DNA of 64,000 nucleotides from Flavobacteriales bacterium (GTDB lineage Bacteria; Bacteroidota; Bacteroidia; Flavobacteriales_D; Parvicellaceae): NCBI GenBank assembly GCA_018401455.1, contig JAGYKU010000007.1, positions 1 to 64,000 of the forward strand, read 5' to 3'. Shown piece by piece: positions 11,341 to 23,605 of this stretch (position 1 is its first letter; each line of letters starts with the position of its first letter). The notes under the pieces were generated by a model. It saw only the letters and a program-made list of their open reading frames with translations, ran no database searches and was not told where the DNA came from. The position numbers and the translations under genes were made by a program.

Positions 11341-12407
11341 TTATACTTGAGTTGTTTTCAACCCTTCAAATTGAATTTCTTTTGATGAAGGATTTGGAAA
11401 ATAGATTGAATTTGGTTGATTAATTTCAGTAATATCGATTATGCATCTAAATTGTAACTCCAAAGACTGGTCTTTCAAGCCAGTTTGGATTTGGTTTTTA
11501 CTTCCTGCCATTAAGTAGACAATATTTCCGTAGTAAATGGAACCAGGAGCCCATCTGCTTACCCAGGATGAGGAGGTAAAGCAAAACGGCATCTGCCTGA
11601 TAATTGTATTCCCAAAATTACCAGCGTTGGCATTGTTCCATGATCATCACCATCACCACTTAACACAAACCTCTATCTCCCTATATTCAGTTGAGTTCCA
11701 GCCACACGACCTTCCGCAGGGAAGTCAGAAAGCGTAGTCCATGTTTCAGTAGTTATATTCCATCTGTACCAGTCTTTGTAAACATTGGTTCCTGGACCGT
11801 TTCCATGTCCAAGTCCAGTATAAACTTCACCATTTACCGTAAACATATAAGGATGATGTCTAGGTGGTCCAGGCAAGTCAGTGAGTTGAGTCCATGTATC
11901 TGAAACAATGTCGTATTTCCACCAATCATTTAGGTTTCCATTGTTGGCATTATTTCCTAAACCAACATATAAAACTCCATTTACAATTGTGAAAGAAGGG
12001 TGAATTCTTTCAGGACAAGGACAAGGTGTTAATTCTGTCCAATCACCTGTTGTAGGGTCAAACTCCCATAAATCATTTAAATAATTGCTAAAACTCCCTA
12101 GGCCAAATCCCATATAAGCTTTTCCATTCCATGTATCACCAATAGAATATCCACGAGCTGGACCGGAGAAAGCAGGAAGCGTATTCCAAGTATCTAAAAT
12201 AGGGTCGTATTCATAAAAATCTGACGTAGCAGTGAAAGTTTCGGTTGAACCAGTAACAGAATAGCCCTTGTCGTTTATTGAAAAAGTAACAGGATGATGT
12301 CTTCCAACACCCGGAAGACTTTGTTTTTCTTCCCAAGTTTGAGCATTTAGTGTTTCAAATGATACAATTGCAAACATTAATAAAATAGGGTGTAATATTA
12401 TCTTCAT
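11341..12407 (-). pseudogene. Kelch-repeat/galactose-oxidase-like secreted protein with PNP..-type C-terminal sorting motif; frame change near 11680
   Basis: ORF 12407-11673 has kelch-like repeats (FSINDKGYSVTGSTETFTATSDFYEYDPILDTWNTLPAFSGPARGYSIG); ORF 11592-11341 carries IYFPNPSSKEIQFEGLKTTQV. Confidence 0.65.
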
Positions 12408-12508
12408 AGTAACTAATTAAAATATAAAGATACCATTTAAGCCATAGAGTAGCAACTTTTATTATGCATGATTGAAAAATCAGTTTTTTATGAAATTTGC
12501 AGGTTAAC

Positions 12509-13018
12509 TTAAAGCAATTTCATATATCCACTATTTCTAAATGCGATTTGTACTTCTTCAGAAAAGTCTTCTAATGATTTTTTCCTATCTCTTATATCAA
12601 AATACACAACTCTCAGAAAATCATCAGGAATTTCTTCTAATTTTTCTACTTCGTAGGCATCATTTAACTCATATCGTAATTGTATTTCTTCGAATTCTGC
12701 TATTGCTTGAGCATCAAGTGTAATTGTTATAAGATCATATCTATTTCCTTCTTCTTTGAAACACTTTAGTTTTCTATTAATATCAAAAACAGATAGTTTT
12801 TGAAAGGGAGATATTTTAATTTCAATATACTTTGGTTCTGTTTTTTTGCCAAATAAATCACTATATTGAATAGTAACATTAAGTAAGTTGACATCACTAA
12901 TTGACTTCAAACCAACAACTTGAATTTGACTTAATAATACAAAAGCCTTGCTATTTATCAAATCGAATTTACATTGAATAATTCTATTTGTTGGGGTTAT
13001 AATTAATGCTTTATTCAT
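12509..13018 (-). CDS. Hypothetical protein
   Basis: Intact 169-aa ORF, no recognised motif. Confidence 0.5.
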   Translation of the reverse strand: MNKALIITPTNRIIQCKFDLINSKAFVLLSQIQVVGLKSISDVNLLNVTIQYSDLFGKKTEPKYIEIKISPFQKLSVFDINRKLKCFKEEGNRYDLITITLDAQAIAEFEEIQLRYELNDAYEVEKLEEIPDDFLRVVYFDIRDRKKSLEDFSEEVQIAFRNSGYMKLL

Positions 13019-13166
13019 TGTATATTTTTTTGTAGTTAAGGTGTATTACAAAAATAACACATAAACCTATGTGAAACAAATTTTTAAGTTTGGGAGTAAA
13101 GATTGTGTTTACTATAGAATAAAGATTTTTATAAATAACAAAATTAATTTACCCATTTTCCAAACA

Positions 13167-13206
13167 CAAAAAAAGCCCCTACTTAATTCAAAGTAAGAGC
13201 TTTTGT
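13167..13206 (-). terminator. Rho-independent terminator after atpC
   Basis: Minus strand: agctcttacttt-gaatt-aagtaggggct followed by T7. Confidence 0.65.
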
Positions 13207-13233
13207 AAAAACTGTATATAATAATTGTCTAAA

Positions 13234-13467
13234 TTATTCTGCGAGAATCATCACGGTATTGTTCAACACTTCTACAACGCCACCTTTTACCTCAAAAGTT
13301 TTTTCTCCTTCGGAAGTTGAAAGTTTTACGACTCCTTTTTTCAAAGAAGAAATCAATGGTGCGTGATTGTTCAATATTCCCAATAGACCATCACTTCCTG
13401 GCACTACTACTGATGTAGCATCACCTTTATAAAGTTGTTTGTCTGGTGTTATTATTTCTACGTTCAT
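13234..13467 (-). CDS. atpC: F1Fo ATP synthase subunit epsilon
   Basis: MNVEIITPDKQLYKGDATSVVVPGSDGLLGILNNHAPLISSL...; downstream of atpD. Confidence 0.92.
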   Translation of the reverse strand: MNVEIITPDKQLYKGDATSVVVPGSDGLLGILNNHAPLISSLKKGVVKLSTSEGEKTFEVKGGVVEVLNNTVMILAE

Positions 13468-13490
13468 TTTTTTATTTTTTAGACTTGATG

Positions 13491-13612
13491 ATTCAAGATT
13501 TTAAGACTCAAGACTTCAAGATTCTTAACTTTAGACTTTGATTTCTAGAATCTAAAGTCAAGCGTCTAATAATCTAGTCTTTTGTCTTAGCGTCTTTTGT
13601 CTTGCAGTCTTA
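13491..13612. repeat. Degenerate AGACTT/AAGTCT tract forming an imperfect inverted repeat between atpD and atpC
   Basis: Left half rich in agactt/aagact, right half rich in agtctt; pseudo-centre tttctagaatct near 13542-13553. Confidence 0.6.
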
Positions 13613-13616
13613 CAAC

Positions 13617-15140
<1,524 letters not shown>

Positions 15141-15223
15141 TTATTGTTTCTTAAAATTTGGTGCAAAAGTAGAAAGAAATATTGGTTAAAGAATAATGTA
15201 TTTTTATTTTTTTTTGATAAAAA

Positions 15224-16165
15224 TTAAGCTTCTATTTTTTTTGATTTATAAATAGAGTAAACCACTCCGCCAACTAATGACAAAATCACTACAGAAAGCG
15301 ACACCCATTCCGGAAGATGAACAGTGTGCGAAAGTATCATTTTTACACCTATAAATACCAAAATAATAACCAAACTGTATTTCAAATAACTAAATTTTTC
15401 AAGCATTGCAGAAAGGAAGAAATACAAACTTCTCAAACCTACAATTGCCATGATATTGGAAGAAAAAACCAAAAACGGATCTGGAGTGATGGAAATAATA
15501 GCAGGAATGCTATCTAGCGCAAAAATTAAATCGGTAAATTCTATAAGAATCAGCACCAAAAACAAGGTAGTTGCATACGTTTTTCCGTTTTCTTTTACAA
15601 AGAATTTCCCTGAGGTTACATCCTTTTTAACTTTCAACACTCTGTTGAGCCATTGTTCCATTTTACCTTCCACTTCTTCAGCATCTTCTTTTTCGAAGAG
15701 CATTTTAAGTCCAGAGAAAATCAAGAAACCTCCAAAAATATAGATGGTCCATGTAAAGTTGTTGATCAAAGCTACACCAAACAAAATCATCAAAAGCCTA
15801 AAGACGACTGCTCCGATGATGCCCCAAAAAAGAATTTTGTGCTGGAATTTATCTGGAATTAAAAATTTACCAAAAATCAAAGCAATGACAAAAATATTAT
15901 CAATACTCAAAGCAAACTCTACAAAATATCCCGTGAGATACTTCAAACTTGCCTGTCCTGGAGTAATAAAAGTTGGATTGGCTACCCAATTGTTTTGATA
16001 GATATAATAAACACCAATCGTCATCAGCATAGCAATGATAAAAAATATCAAAGTATTTCTGGCAGCTTCTTTAGAAGAAATTTTGTGAGCGTCTTTGTTT
16101 AGAATACCTAAGTCAAAAAACAAAATGAGTCCAACGATGATGGAAAGTCCTATCCAAGCGTACAT
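15224..16165 (-). CDS. TerC/Alx family integral membrane protein
   Basis: FVEFALSIDNIFVIALIF and FTDLIFALDSIPAIISITPDPFLVFSSNIMAIVGLRSLYF motifs. Confidence 0.92.
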   Translation of the reverse strand: MYAWIGLSIIVGLILFFDLGILNKDAHKISSKEAARNTLIFFIIAMLMTIGVYYIYQNNWVANPTFITPGQASLKYLTGYFVEFALSIDNIFVIALIFGKFLIPDKFQHKILFWGIIGAVVFRLLMILFGVALINNFTWTIYIFGGFLIFSGLKMLFEKEDAEEVEGKMEQWLNRVLKVKKDVTSGKFFVKENGKTYATTLFLVLILIEFTDLIFALDSIPAIISITPDPFLVFSSNIMAIVGLRSLYFFLSAMLEKFSYLKYSLVIILVFIGVKMILSHTVHLPEWVSLSVVILSLVGGVVYSIYKSKKIEA

Positions 16166-16545
16166 AAAATTGTTGTTTAGTTATTTGAAAGCACAAAGGT
16201 TGTAATTATTTTGTGGAATAACTATAATGTTGGGATTACTTTTTAATGTTAAAAGAAATAAAGTTTGGGGTTCGAGGTTCGTTGTTCGGGGTTTGAGGTC
16301 TCATGATTTTGGTTTACATAAAGTTTGGTTTTTTAAACCTTATGATAATATTCAATTTTTCATTTTACCATTTATATTTTTTTCTTTGTTGTGTCATTGA
16401 GAAGCGGAAGATGTTTCGTTGTGGGGGCTAGAACCATATAGGAATATCAATTGACCAACTGAAAAAAGTTGTTTAACTAAGTAATAGCTTATTGTACAAA
16501 TTTACAGCTTTTTTGGTTTAGATTACCAAACTTTTTGAATTTAAA

Positions 16546-17205
16546 TCACTCTCCTAAAAGAATTTCAATAGCGGCAATCAGTTGTTTGATTTGAGCGTCT
16601 GAAGTTGCATCGTAAAAACCTCTTATTCTTCCTTTTGTGTCGATAAGTGCAACATTTTCTGTGTGAATAAAATCGTTTTCGCTGCCGTGGTCATAATTCG
16701 GGTCGTTTTCATCGGGGCAAATCAAGTAGCTTTTTCGAGCCAATTCGTATAAATGCTTTTTATCTCCAGTAAGAAACTGCCAAGTACTAGCATCAGCATT
16801 GTATCTTTCGGCATATTCTAGCAAGACTTCCGAACTGTCCATTTCGGGCATTACAGTATGTGAAATCAACATTACTTTTTTATCCTTTTTGAAGTGTTCG
16901 TTTACCTTCATCAACTTTCCATTCATAATGGGACATATAGATGGACAAGTAGCAAAAAAATAGTTAGCAACTACAATTTTGCCTTCCAAAATACCTTGTG
17001 TTACCCAATCGCCATTTTGATTTTGTAAATAAAAATCCATAATGGTGTGATTGATGCCTTTGTTTTGAATGGATTTATCTACCAATTCTGGGTTGACATC
17101 CACAGGGTTGTAAATTGGTAATGTCTCTTTGTTTTCGGAAAGAATGTATAAGCCGGCAGAAACACTAACAATAAATATGACTAAAAATGCAACAAGACTT
17201 TTCAT
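16546..17205 (-). CDS. SCO family (SCO1/SenC-like) copper-binding thioredoxin-fold protein
   Basis: FFATCPSICPIMNGKL (CxxxC) and downstream DFIHTENVALID. Confidence 0.88.
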   Translation of the reverse strand: MKSLVAFLVIFIVSVSAGLYILSENKETLPIYNPVDVNPELVDKSIQNKGINHTIMDFYLQNQNGDWVTQGILEGKIVVANYFFATCPSICPIMNGKLMKVNEHFKKDKKVMLISHTVMPEMDSSEVLLEYAERYNADASTWQFLTGDKKHLYELARKSYLICPDENDPNYDHGSENDFIHTENVALIDTKGRIRGFYDATSDAQIKQLIAAIEILLGE

Positions 17206-17306
17206 ACCAAAAGTAAACTTTAAAAAATGTTCACGCTACAAAAGTACGCTACAAAAACAATTAAGTGTTAATTTTGTACTATTATATTTCGTCAAAAAAT
17301 AGAATC

Positions 17307-17657
17307 ATGGACCATCTTAAAATTCCTTTTAATATTACCAACCAAATAGATCATCCTACTAGACCTAATTATTTGGTATTTCATTTCAAAAAAGAGGAAA
17401 GTGCCAATGAATTTGAAAACGAACTAAAAAAAGGTAATTTTTTCTACGAAAGAGCAGCACAAGATGAAAATGACGGTTCTGTTCGTCATTTATTTGGTGT
17501 TAGAAAATCAGATTTAAATGAAATTGAGGTTATTAATTATGCCATAATAGGAAAGTATAGAGAACCTCTTATCAAAGACAAAACGGCAAGATATGTAATA
17601 GTTGGATTTGGTTTTTTGTTGGTGATTTTGGCAATTTTAGGTGCGGTTTTAAATTGA
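17307..17657 (+). CDS. Small protein with C-terminal transmembrane segment
   Basis: ATG at 17307 MDHLKIPFNITNQ...; C-terminal YVIVGFGFLLVILAILGAVLN. Confidence 0.6.
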   Translation: MDHLKIPFNITNQIDHPTRPNYLVFHFKKEESANEFENELKKGNFFYERAAQDENDGSVRHLFGVRKSDLNEIEVINYAIIGKYREPLIKDKTARYVIVGFGFLLVILAILGAVLN

Positions 17658-17691
17658 TGAAGAATAACATAGAAGTTAGACATCTAGAGTT

Positions 17692-18360
17692 TTACAATTT
17701 GTAAATTATTCCACAAATAATATTAAACTCAACACCCATCATTGGTAATTCAGTATCATTCGGTTGATAAAGTTCATTTTTTATAGGAACTAAAAAAAGC
17801 ACTTGTCCACCAAATAAAACACTAATTTTTCGGCTTATATCATAATTTATATTTATTTTCAAACCATTACTTATTGTATGATGAATTGTTTTATAAGAAA
17901 CCTCATATGGTGGTAAATCAGTCCATTGATCTTCATAATAATGGTAATGATTATCTCTAACAATATAATATGCTAACTGAAAAATACCATCTAGATTAAT
18001 ACGCGAATTTAATTTCCATCTGTAACCTATTCCAAAAAAAACTTTTCCTCCGATATTGTTCAACTTGTACTTTTGTTCTAAGTATAAATAAGGTTCTCCT
18101 GATTGATTAGTCCATAAATAGTAGGGAGAAAATGGAGTAACGCTTGAAAATTTATTATTATCATTACTTTTTTCAAATCTTCCAAAATTTCCAAAACCAA
18201 TACCGGTTTCAATTAATATGTTTTTTTCTACAATCTTTTTATAACTTAATTCAGCAAAAAGAGTGCTTTTGCTTCCTTGTAAGTTCAATCCTAATTCCCT
18301 TTTTTGAGAATAAATCGATGTAAAACTGAATATAACTAATAAATATAAAAAATAATTCAT
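17692..18360 (-). CDS. Secreted/outer-membrane hypothetical protein
   Basis: Signal peptide MNYFLYLLVIFSFTSIYSQ; beta-rich sequence. Confidence 0.55.
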   Translation of the reverse strand: MNYFLYLLVIFSFTSIYSQKRELGLNLQGSKSTLFAELSYKKIVEKNILIETGIGFGNFGRFEKSNDNNKFSSVTPFSPYYLWTNQSGEPYLYLEQKYKLNNIGGKVFFGIGYRWKLNSRINLDGIFQLAYYIVRDNHYHYYEDQWTDLPPYEVSYKTIHHTISNGLKININYDISRKISVLFGGQVLFLVPIKNELYQPNDTELPMMGVEFNIICGIIYKL

Positions 18361-18450
18361 AATACTTTAAAAGTGAATACATCAAAACTATAGTATATTA
18401 GAAAAGTGTTAAAAATAACAACTTGCAAATACAAAAATGATAATTTTTAA

Positions 18451-20475
18451 CTAATCCTTCATATCAAACCTTTCCACCAATAATTTTTTCAATTCAAACA
18501 ATTCATCTCTCAATGAGGCAGCTTCCATAAAGTTTTCTTTTTTGGCTTCGTAATCCATTTTGGATTTGATGCTTGCAATTGCTTTTTCCAATTCCTCTCT
18601 ACCCATGTATTTCACTACAGGATCTGCGGCAATACTTACGTCATGATCAATCACATAAGGCACATCTGTTGGGTGAATTTTATGCGAACGTAATATATTT
18701 GATTTTGATTTTGCCAATGGTGTGGGGACCATTCCGTGTTTTTCGTTGTAAGCAATTTGTTTGGCTCTTCTTCTGTTGGTTTCGTCAATGGTTTTTTGCA
18801 TCGAATTGGTGATTCTATCTGCATACATAATGACCGTGCCGTTTACATTTCTAGCGGCTCTACCTACTGTTTGAACTAAGGCTCTTTCAGATCTCAAAAA
18901 TCCTTCTTTGTCTGCATCAAGTATGGCAACTAATGAGACTTCTGGCAAATCCAATCCTTCTCTTAATAAGTTTACACCAATTAAAACATCAAAAAGTCCA
19001 TTTCTTAAATCTCCTAAAATTTCTACTCTTTCCAAAGTATCAATGTCAGAGTGAATGTATCGGCTTCTCATCCCCATTTTAGAAAAATAAGCATCGACTT
19101 CTTCTGCCATTCTTTTAGTCAAAGTGGTCACCAAAATTCTTTCGTCTCTTTCAATTACTGTGTGGATTTCGCCTATCAAATCATCAATTTGGTTCAACGA
19201 GGGTCTCACTTCTATCACAGGGTCTAAAAGTCCAGTTGGACGAATCAATTGCTCTACATAAATCCCTTCTGATTTTTCCATTTCGTAATCTGCAGGTGTA
19301 GCACTTACGTAAATGGTTTGCCCAATGACGGTTTCAAATTCCTCAAATTTCAGAGGTCGATTGTCCATTGCAGATGGCAATCTAAAACCATATTCCACCA
19401 AATTTATTTTTCTGGCCCTATCGCCACCATACATGGCTTTTATTTGCGAAATGGTAACGTGACTTTCGTCTATGACCATCAAAAAATCATCAGGAAAATA
19501 ATCCAACAAACAGAAAGGTCTGCTTCCTTCTTTTCTTCCGTCAAGGTATCTGGAATAATTTTCTATACCACTACAATAACCCAATTCACGCATCATCTCC
19601 AAGTCCAATTCTACTCTGCTTTGTAATCTTTTTGCCTCCAGATGTTTTCCAATAGATTTGAAATACTCGACTTGCTTCACCATGTCTTCTTGTATTTTAA
19701 AAGCAGCTTGCTGTACATTATCATTGCTGGTTACAAAGATGTTGGCTGGATAAACAGAATATTCATCAAAACTCGCAAAAACCTCATTCGTCAAAGGGTC
19801 GAAAGTTTGAATTTGTTCTATTTCGTCTCCCCAAAACTCCACTCTACAAGCCACATCCACATACGCCAAATAGATATCAACTGTATCGCCTTTTACCCGG
19901 AAAGTTCCTCTAGTAAAATCTCCTGTAGTTCGTGCGTATAAAATCTCCACCAAATGATGTAAAAACTTATTTCTATTAACTTTCTGACCTTTGTAAATAA
20001 AAGTAACTCCTTTTTTGAATTCTTCAGGATTTCCAATACCGTAAATACACGAAACTGATGAAACAACAATTACATCTTTTCTGCCCGAAAGCAAAGCAGA
20101 GCTGCAACTTAACCTCAATTTTTCAATTTCATCATTGATGGACAAATCCTTTTCTATGTAGGTATCAGAAGTTGGCATATAAGCCTCTGGTTGGTAATAA
20201 TCGTAATACGAAACAAAATACTCAACGGCATTATCTGGAAAAAATGATTTGAACTCAGAATACAACTGAGCCGCCAAAGTTTTGTTGTGAGAAAGTACCA
20301 AAGTTGGTTTTTCAACCTGCTGAATTACATTAGCTATGGTAAACGTTTTACCAGAACCTGTAACTCCCAACAATGTTTGGTTTTTGACATTGCTTCTGAG
20401 TCCTTCCACCAATTCTTTAATGGCTTGTGGTTGGTCTCCAGTTGGTTTAAAATCTGATACTAATTTGAACTCCAT
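18451..20475 (-). CDS. uvrB: Excinuclease ABC subunit B
   Basis: LLGVTGSGKTFTIANVI, YYDYYQPEAYMP, RLPSAMDNRPLKFEEFE; UVR motif at C-terminus. Confidence 0.97.
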   Translation of the reverse strand: MEFKLVSDFKPTGDQPQAIKELVEGLRSNVKNQTLLGVTGSGKTFTIANVIQQVEKPTLVLSHNKTLAAQLYSEFKSFFPDNAVEYFVSYYDYYQPEAYMPTSDTYIEKDLSINDEIEKLRLSCSSALLSGRKDVIVVSSVSCIYGIGNPEEFKKGVTFIYKGQKVNRNKFLHHLVEILYARTTGDFTRGTFRVKGDTVDIYLAYVDVACRVEFWGDEIEQIQTFDPLTNEVFASFDEYSVYPANIFVTSNDNVQQAAFKIQEDMVKQVEYFKSIGKHLEAKRLQSRVELDLEMMRELGYCSGIENYSRYLDGRKEGSRPFCLLDYFPDDFLMVIDESHVTISQIKAMYGGDRARKINLVEYGFRLPSAMDNRPLKFEEFETVIGQTIYVSATPADYEMEKSEGIYVEQLIRPTGLLDPVIEVRPSLNQIDDLIGEIHTVIERDERILVTTLTKRMAEEVDAYFSKMGMRSRYIHSDIDTLERVEILGDLRNGLFDVLIGVNLLREGLDLPEVSLVAILDADKEGFLRSERALVQTVGRAARNVNGTVIMYADRITNSMQKTIDETNRRRAKQIAYNEKHGMVPTPLAKSKSNILRSHKIHPTDVPYVIDHDVSIAADPVVKYMGREELEKAIASIKSKMDYEAKKENFMEAASLRDELFELKKLLVERFDMKD

Positions 20476-20651
20476 GCTACAAAAATAACACTATTATATC
20501 TAAAAAGAACAGATTGAATAAGTAAATGAGATTAAAAGGCCATGATTTTTCTTCAAAGAACAAAAAAAATACTGCTCAACATCCAAAAAAACAAAAAGTT
20601 GCAGTTATTTTGCTAGAAACTATCCAAAACTTTAGTACATTTGTGCCCCTT

Positions 20652-20990
20652 ATGGCATCAGTTAGACAAGAAAAAATAGCAAGTTTATTGCAACAAGAAT
20701 TAAGTTTCATTTTCCAAAAAGAGACAAGAGACATTTGTTTGGGCTCAATGGTTTCTGTGACCAATGTGAAAGTATCTTCAGACCTTTCAGTAGCAAGAGT
20801 TTACTTAAGTATATTCGCTGCCAATGACAAGGAAGAAGTGCTGAAAAATATTCAAGTGAACGCAAAGCAAATCAAACATGCTTTGAGTCAAATTGTAAAA
20901 ATGCAATTGAGAAAAACACCAAATTTGACATTCTTCATTGACGACTCTTTGGATTATGCAGAAGAAATAAATGAATTACTCAAAAAGTGA
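20652..20990 (+). CDS. rbfA: 30S ribosome-binding factor A
   Basis: MASVRQEKIASLLQQELSFIFQKE...ARVYLSIF...LRKTPNLTFFIDDSLDYAEEI. Confidence 0.88.
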   Translation: MASVRQEKIASLLQQELSFIFQKETRDICLGSMVSVTNVKVSSDLSVARVYLSIFAANDKEEVLKNIQVNAKQIKHALSQIVKMQLRKTPNLTFFIDDSLDYAEEINELLKK

Positions 20991-21760
20991 AAAAACTTTA
21001 CAAATATTTGCTTCGAGTAATTCCTAGGCCTTGGCTCATTAGACTGAGTTATATCTTTAGAATTTTCGCTCCTTTAGTATATAAAGGAAATAAAGTGGAA
21101 TGTCCTGTTTGTGAAAAATCATTTAGAAAATTTTTATCTTACGGCAGTAAAGTAGCGCATCGTGAGGGTGTGCTTTGTCCTTACGACCTTACTTTAGAAA
21201 GACACCGTTTGATGTGGCTATATCTCAAAAATCAAACAGATTTTTTTACTGCACCCAAAAAAGTAATGCACATAGCGCCCGAACAATGCTTTTTGGATTT
21301 GTTCAAAAAACAAAAAAACCTCGACTACACTACAGGAGATTTGGTTTCTCCAATTGCAGATATTCATTTCGACTTGCATGACATTCCTTTGGAGGCCAAT
21401 CAATATGATGTGATATTTTGTAATCACGTTTTGGAACATGTCACAGACGACCACAAATGCATGACCGAACTTTTCAGAATCATGAAGCCTGGAGGATGGG
21501 GAATTTTTCAAGTTCCTATCGATTATACTAGAAGTGAAACATACGAAGACGCCTCCATCATTGATCCTGAAGAAAGAGAAAAGCACTTTTGGCAATACGA
21601 CCATGTTAGACTTTACGGATTGGATTATCCAGAAAAATTAAGAGCAGCTGGATTTGAGGTTAATCCCTTCGATTATCACCAGTTTTTTCCAGAAGAAAAG
21701 GTAAAACGCATGCGTTTGCATCCAGATGAAATCATATATGTAGTAAGTAAACCGTCATAA
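20987..21760 (+). CDS. Class I SAM-dependent methyltransferase
   Basis: CPVCEKSFRKFL; MHIAPEQCF; NHVLEHVTDDHKCMTELFRIMKPGGWGIFQVP. Confidence 0.85.
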   Translation: MKKLYKYLLRVIPRPWLIRLSYIFRIFAPLVYKGNKVECPVCEKSFRKFLSYGSKVAHREGVLCPYDLTLERHRLMWLYLKNQTDFFTAPKKVMHIAPEQCFLDLFKKQKNLDYTTGDLVSPIADIHFDLHDIPLEANQYDVIFCNHVLEHVTDDHKCMTELFRIMKPGGWGIFQVPIDYTRSETYEDASIIDPEEREKHFWQYDHVRLYGLDYPEKLRAAGFEVNPFDYHQFFPEEKVKRMRLHPDEIIYVVSKPS

Positions 21761-21767
21761 ATTTTTA

Positions 21768-22196
21768 ATGAATTCAATGTCTTTTACAGTTATCAATATT
21801 GATGAATTAACAAAAGTTGCTCAAGAAATTGTGCGATTGACAAATCAACATAAAGTTATCACTTTTAAAGGCGACATGGGAGCAGGAAAAACCACTTTGA
21901 TAAGTCGTGTATGTGAAATAATTGGTATTACAGATTTACCTTCAAGCCCTACTTATGCTATTGTGAACACCTATCTCAATAAAGAAAACGAGGAGATGTA
22001 TCACTTTGATTTCTACAGAATTGCAGACGAAATGGAAGCGGTTCAAAGCGGGCTCGATGAAATGATCGATTCAGGGAAAATTTGTTTTATTGAGTGGCCT
22101 GAAAGAATTTTGAAACTTTTACCAGAGTCTTACGTAGAAGTGAACATATCAATTCTAGGAGAAACCTCTAGAAAAATTGATATCCAATTGATTTAG
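21768..22196 (+). CDS. tsaE: tRNA threonylcarbamoyladenosine biosynthesis ATPase TsaE
   Basis: FKGDMGAGKTTLISRVCEIIG, SSPTYAIVNTY, HFDFYRI, FIEWPERI. Confidence 0.92.
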   Translation: MNSMSFTVINIDELTKVAQEIVRLTNQHKVITFKGDMGAGKTTLISRVCEIIGITDLPSSPTYAIVNTYLNKENEEMYHFDFYRIADEMEAVQSGLDEMIDSGKICFIEWPERILKLLPESYVEVNISILGETSRKIDIQLI

Positions 22197-22236
22197 TTTG
22201 AAAGACCTTTATTATATACCTTTATAACCACTTACT

Positions 22237-23457
22237 ATGATGTCATCAGGTGATGCTTTAAAGTCCCTTGCTCGAGAAGCAGCGTTACTTCCACAAGAAG
22301 AAACATTAGAAATCAGCCGAAAAAAACAAAGTTTATATATTGGAATTCCAAGAGAAACGGAATTTCAAGAACACAGAGTAGCACTAGTTCCAGAAGCGGT
22401 AAGTTTGATTGTAACTAATGGACATAGAGTTATCGTAGAAACCAATGCTGGAAAACAAGCATTTTTTTCAGACAGAGACTACAGTGAGGCAGGAGCAGAA
22501 ATTGCATTTTCGCCCGAAAAAGTATATGAAGCGGATATTATCCTTAAAGTAACTCCACCTTCTAAAAAAGAAATTGATTTACTAAAACACAAGCAAACAT
22601 TATTTTCTGCATTACAATTGACTGTTCAGCCCGAAGATACGCTTCGTGAGTTGATGAAAAAGAAAGTTACTGCTATTGCTTGGGATTATATTCAAGACGA
22701 GCATGGAATGTATCCTATAATACGCTCCATGGGAGAAATTGCAGGAAATGCAAGTGTGTTGATTGCTGCTGAGTTATTGAGTAATGTAAATAAAGGAAAA
22801 GGCTTAATCATGGGCGGAATTGCCGGAATTGCTCCAGTTGAGGTAGTAATTATCGGAGCAGGAACAGTAGGTTCCTATGCTGCTAGAAACGCCCTTGCTT
22901 TGGGAGCATCTGTAAAAGTATTTGACAATTCTGTTTCCAAACTAAGAAGACTACAAAACGAATTAGGTCAAAGAGTTTTTACTTCAGTCATACAACCCAA
23001 GGTTTTAGAAAAGAATTTAAGAAGAGCAGATGTTGCTATTGGTGCATTGAGAGCTCCTCACGGAAGAACACCTTGTGTGGTTTCTGAAAGCATGGTCGAA
23101 AACATGAAACAAGGTTCCGTAATTGTTGATGTGAGCATTGACCAAGGTGGATGTTTCGAGACATCTAAAGTTACGACTCACGAAAGACCAACCTTCGAAA
23201 AACATGGTGTAGTTCACTATTGTGTGCCCAACGTTGCTTCTAGAGTTTCAAGAACAGCATCTTTTGCATTAAGCAATATTTTTGCGCCATTAGTATTGGA
23301 AATTGCAGATGGAGGAGGTTGTGAAAAATTGATTAGAACTCAAAAAGGATTTCGACATGGTGTCTATATTTACAACGGAACGCTTACCTCAAGTTATTTA
23401 GGAGAAACTTTCCACTTGCCCTACAAAGATTTGGACTTGTTGATTACAGCTTTTTAG
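22237..23457 (+). CDS. ald: Alanine dehydrogenase
   Basis: IGIPRETEFQEHRVALVPEAV, VVIIGAGTVGSYAARNALALGASVKVFD, VDVSIDQGGCFETSKVTTH. Confidence 0.9.
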   Translation: MMSSGDALKSLAREAALLPQEETLEISRKKQSLYIGIPRETEFQEHRVALVPEAVSLIVTNGHRVIVETNAGKQAFFSDRDYSEAGAEIAFSPEKVYEADIILKVTPPSKKEIDLLKHKQTLFSALQLTVQPEDTLRELMKKKVTAIAWDYIQDEHGMYPIIRSMGEIAGNASVLIAAELLSNVNKGKGLIMGGIAGIAPVEVVIIGAGTVGSYAARNALALGASVKVFDNSVSKLRRLQNELGQRVFTSVIQPKVLEKNLRRADVAIGALRAPHGRTPCVVSESMVENMKQGSVIVDVSIDQGGCFETSKVTTHERPTFEKHGVVHYCVPNVASRVSRTASFALSNIFAPLVLEIADGGGCEKLIRTQKGFRHGVYIYNGTLTSSYLGETFHLPYKDLDLLITAF

Positions 23458-23605
23458 AATTTTTTTAGATTCAATACTATAAGATAAAAGATTTAAGACT
23501 TTTTGTTGCCAATGTCGTTTGATGGAAAATAGTTTCAATCTTCGCTTTACTTCTTCACTTTAGTAATTAAAAACAATAATGAAAAATTATAAAAAGGTTA
23601 AACAA

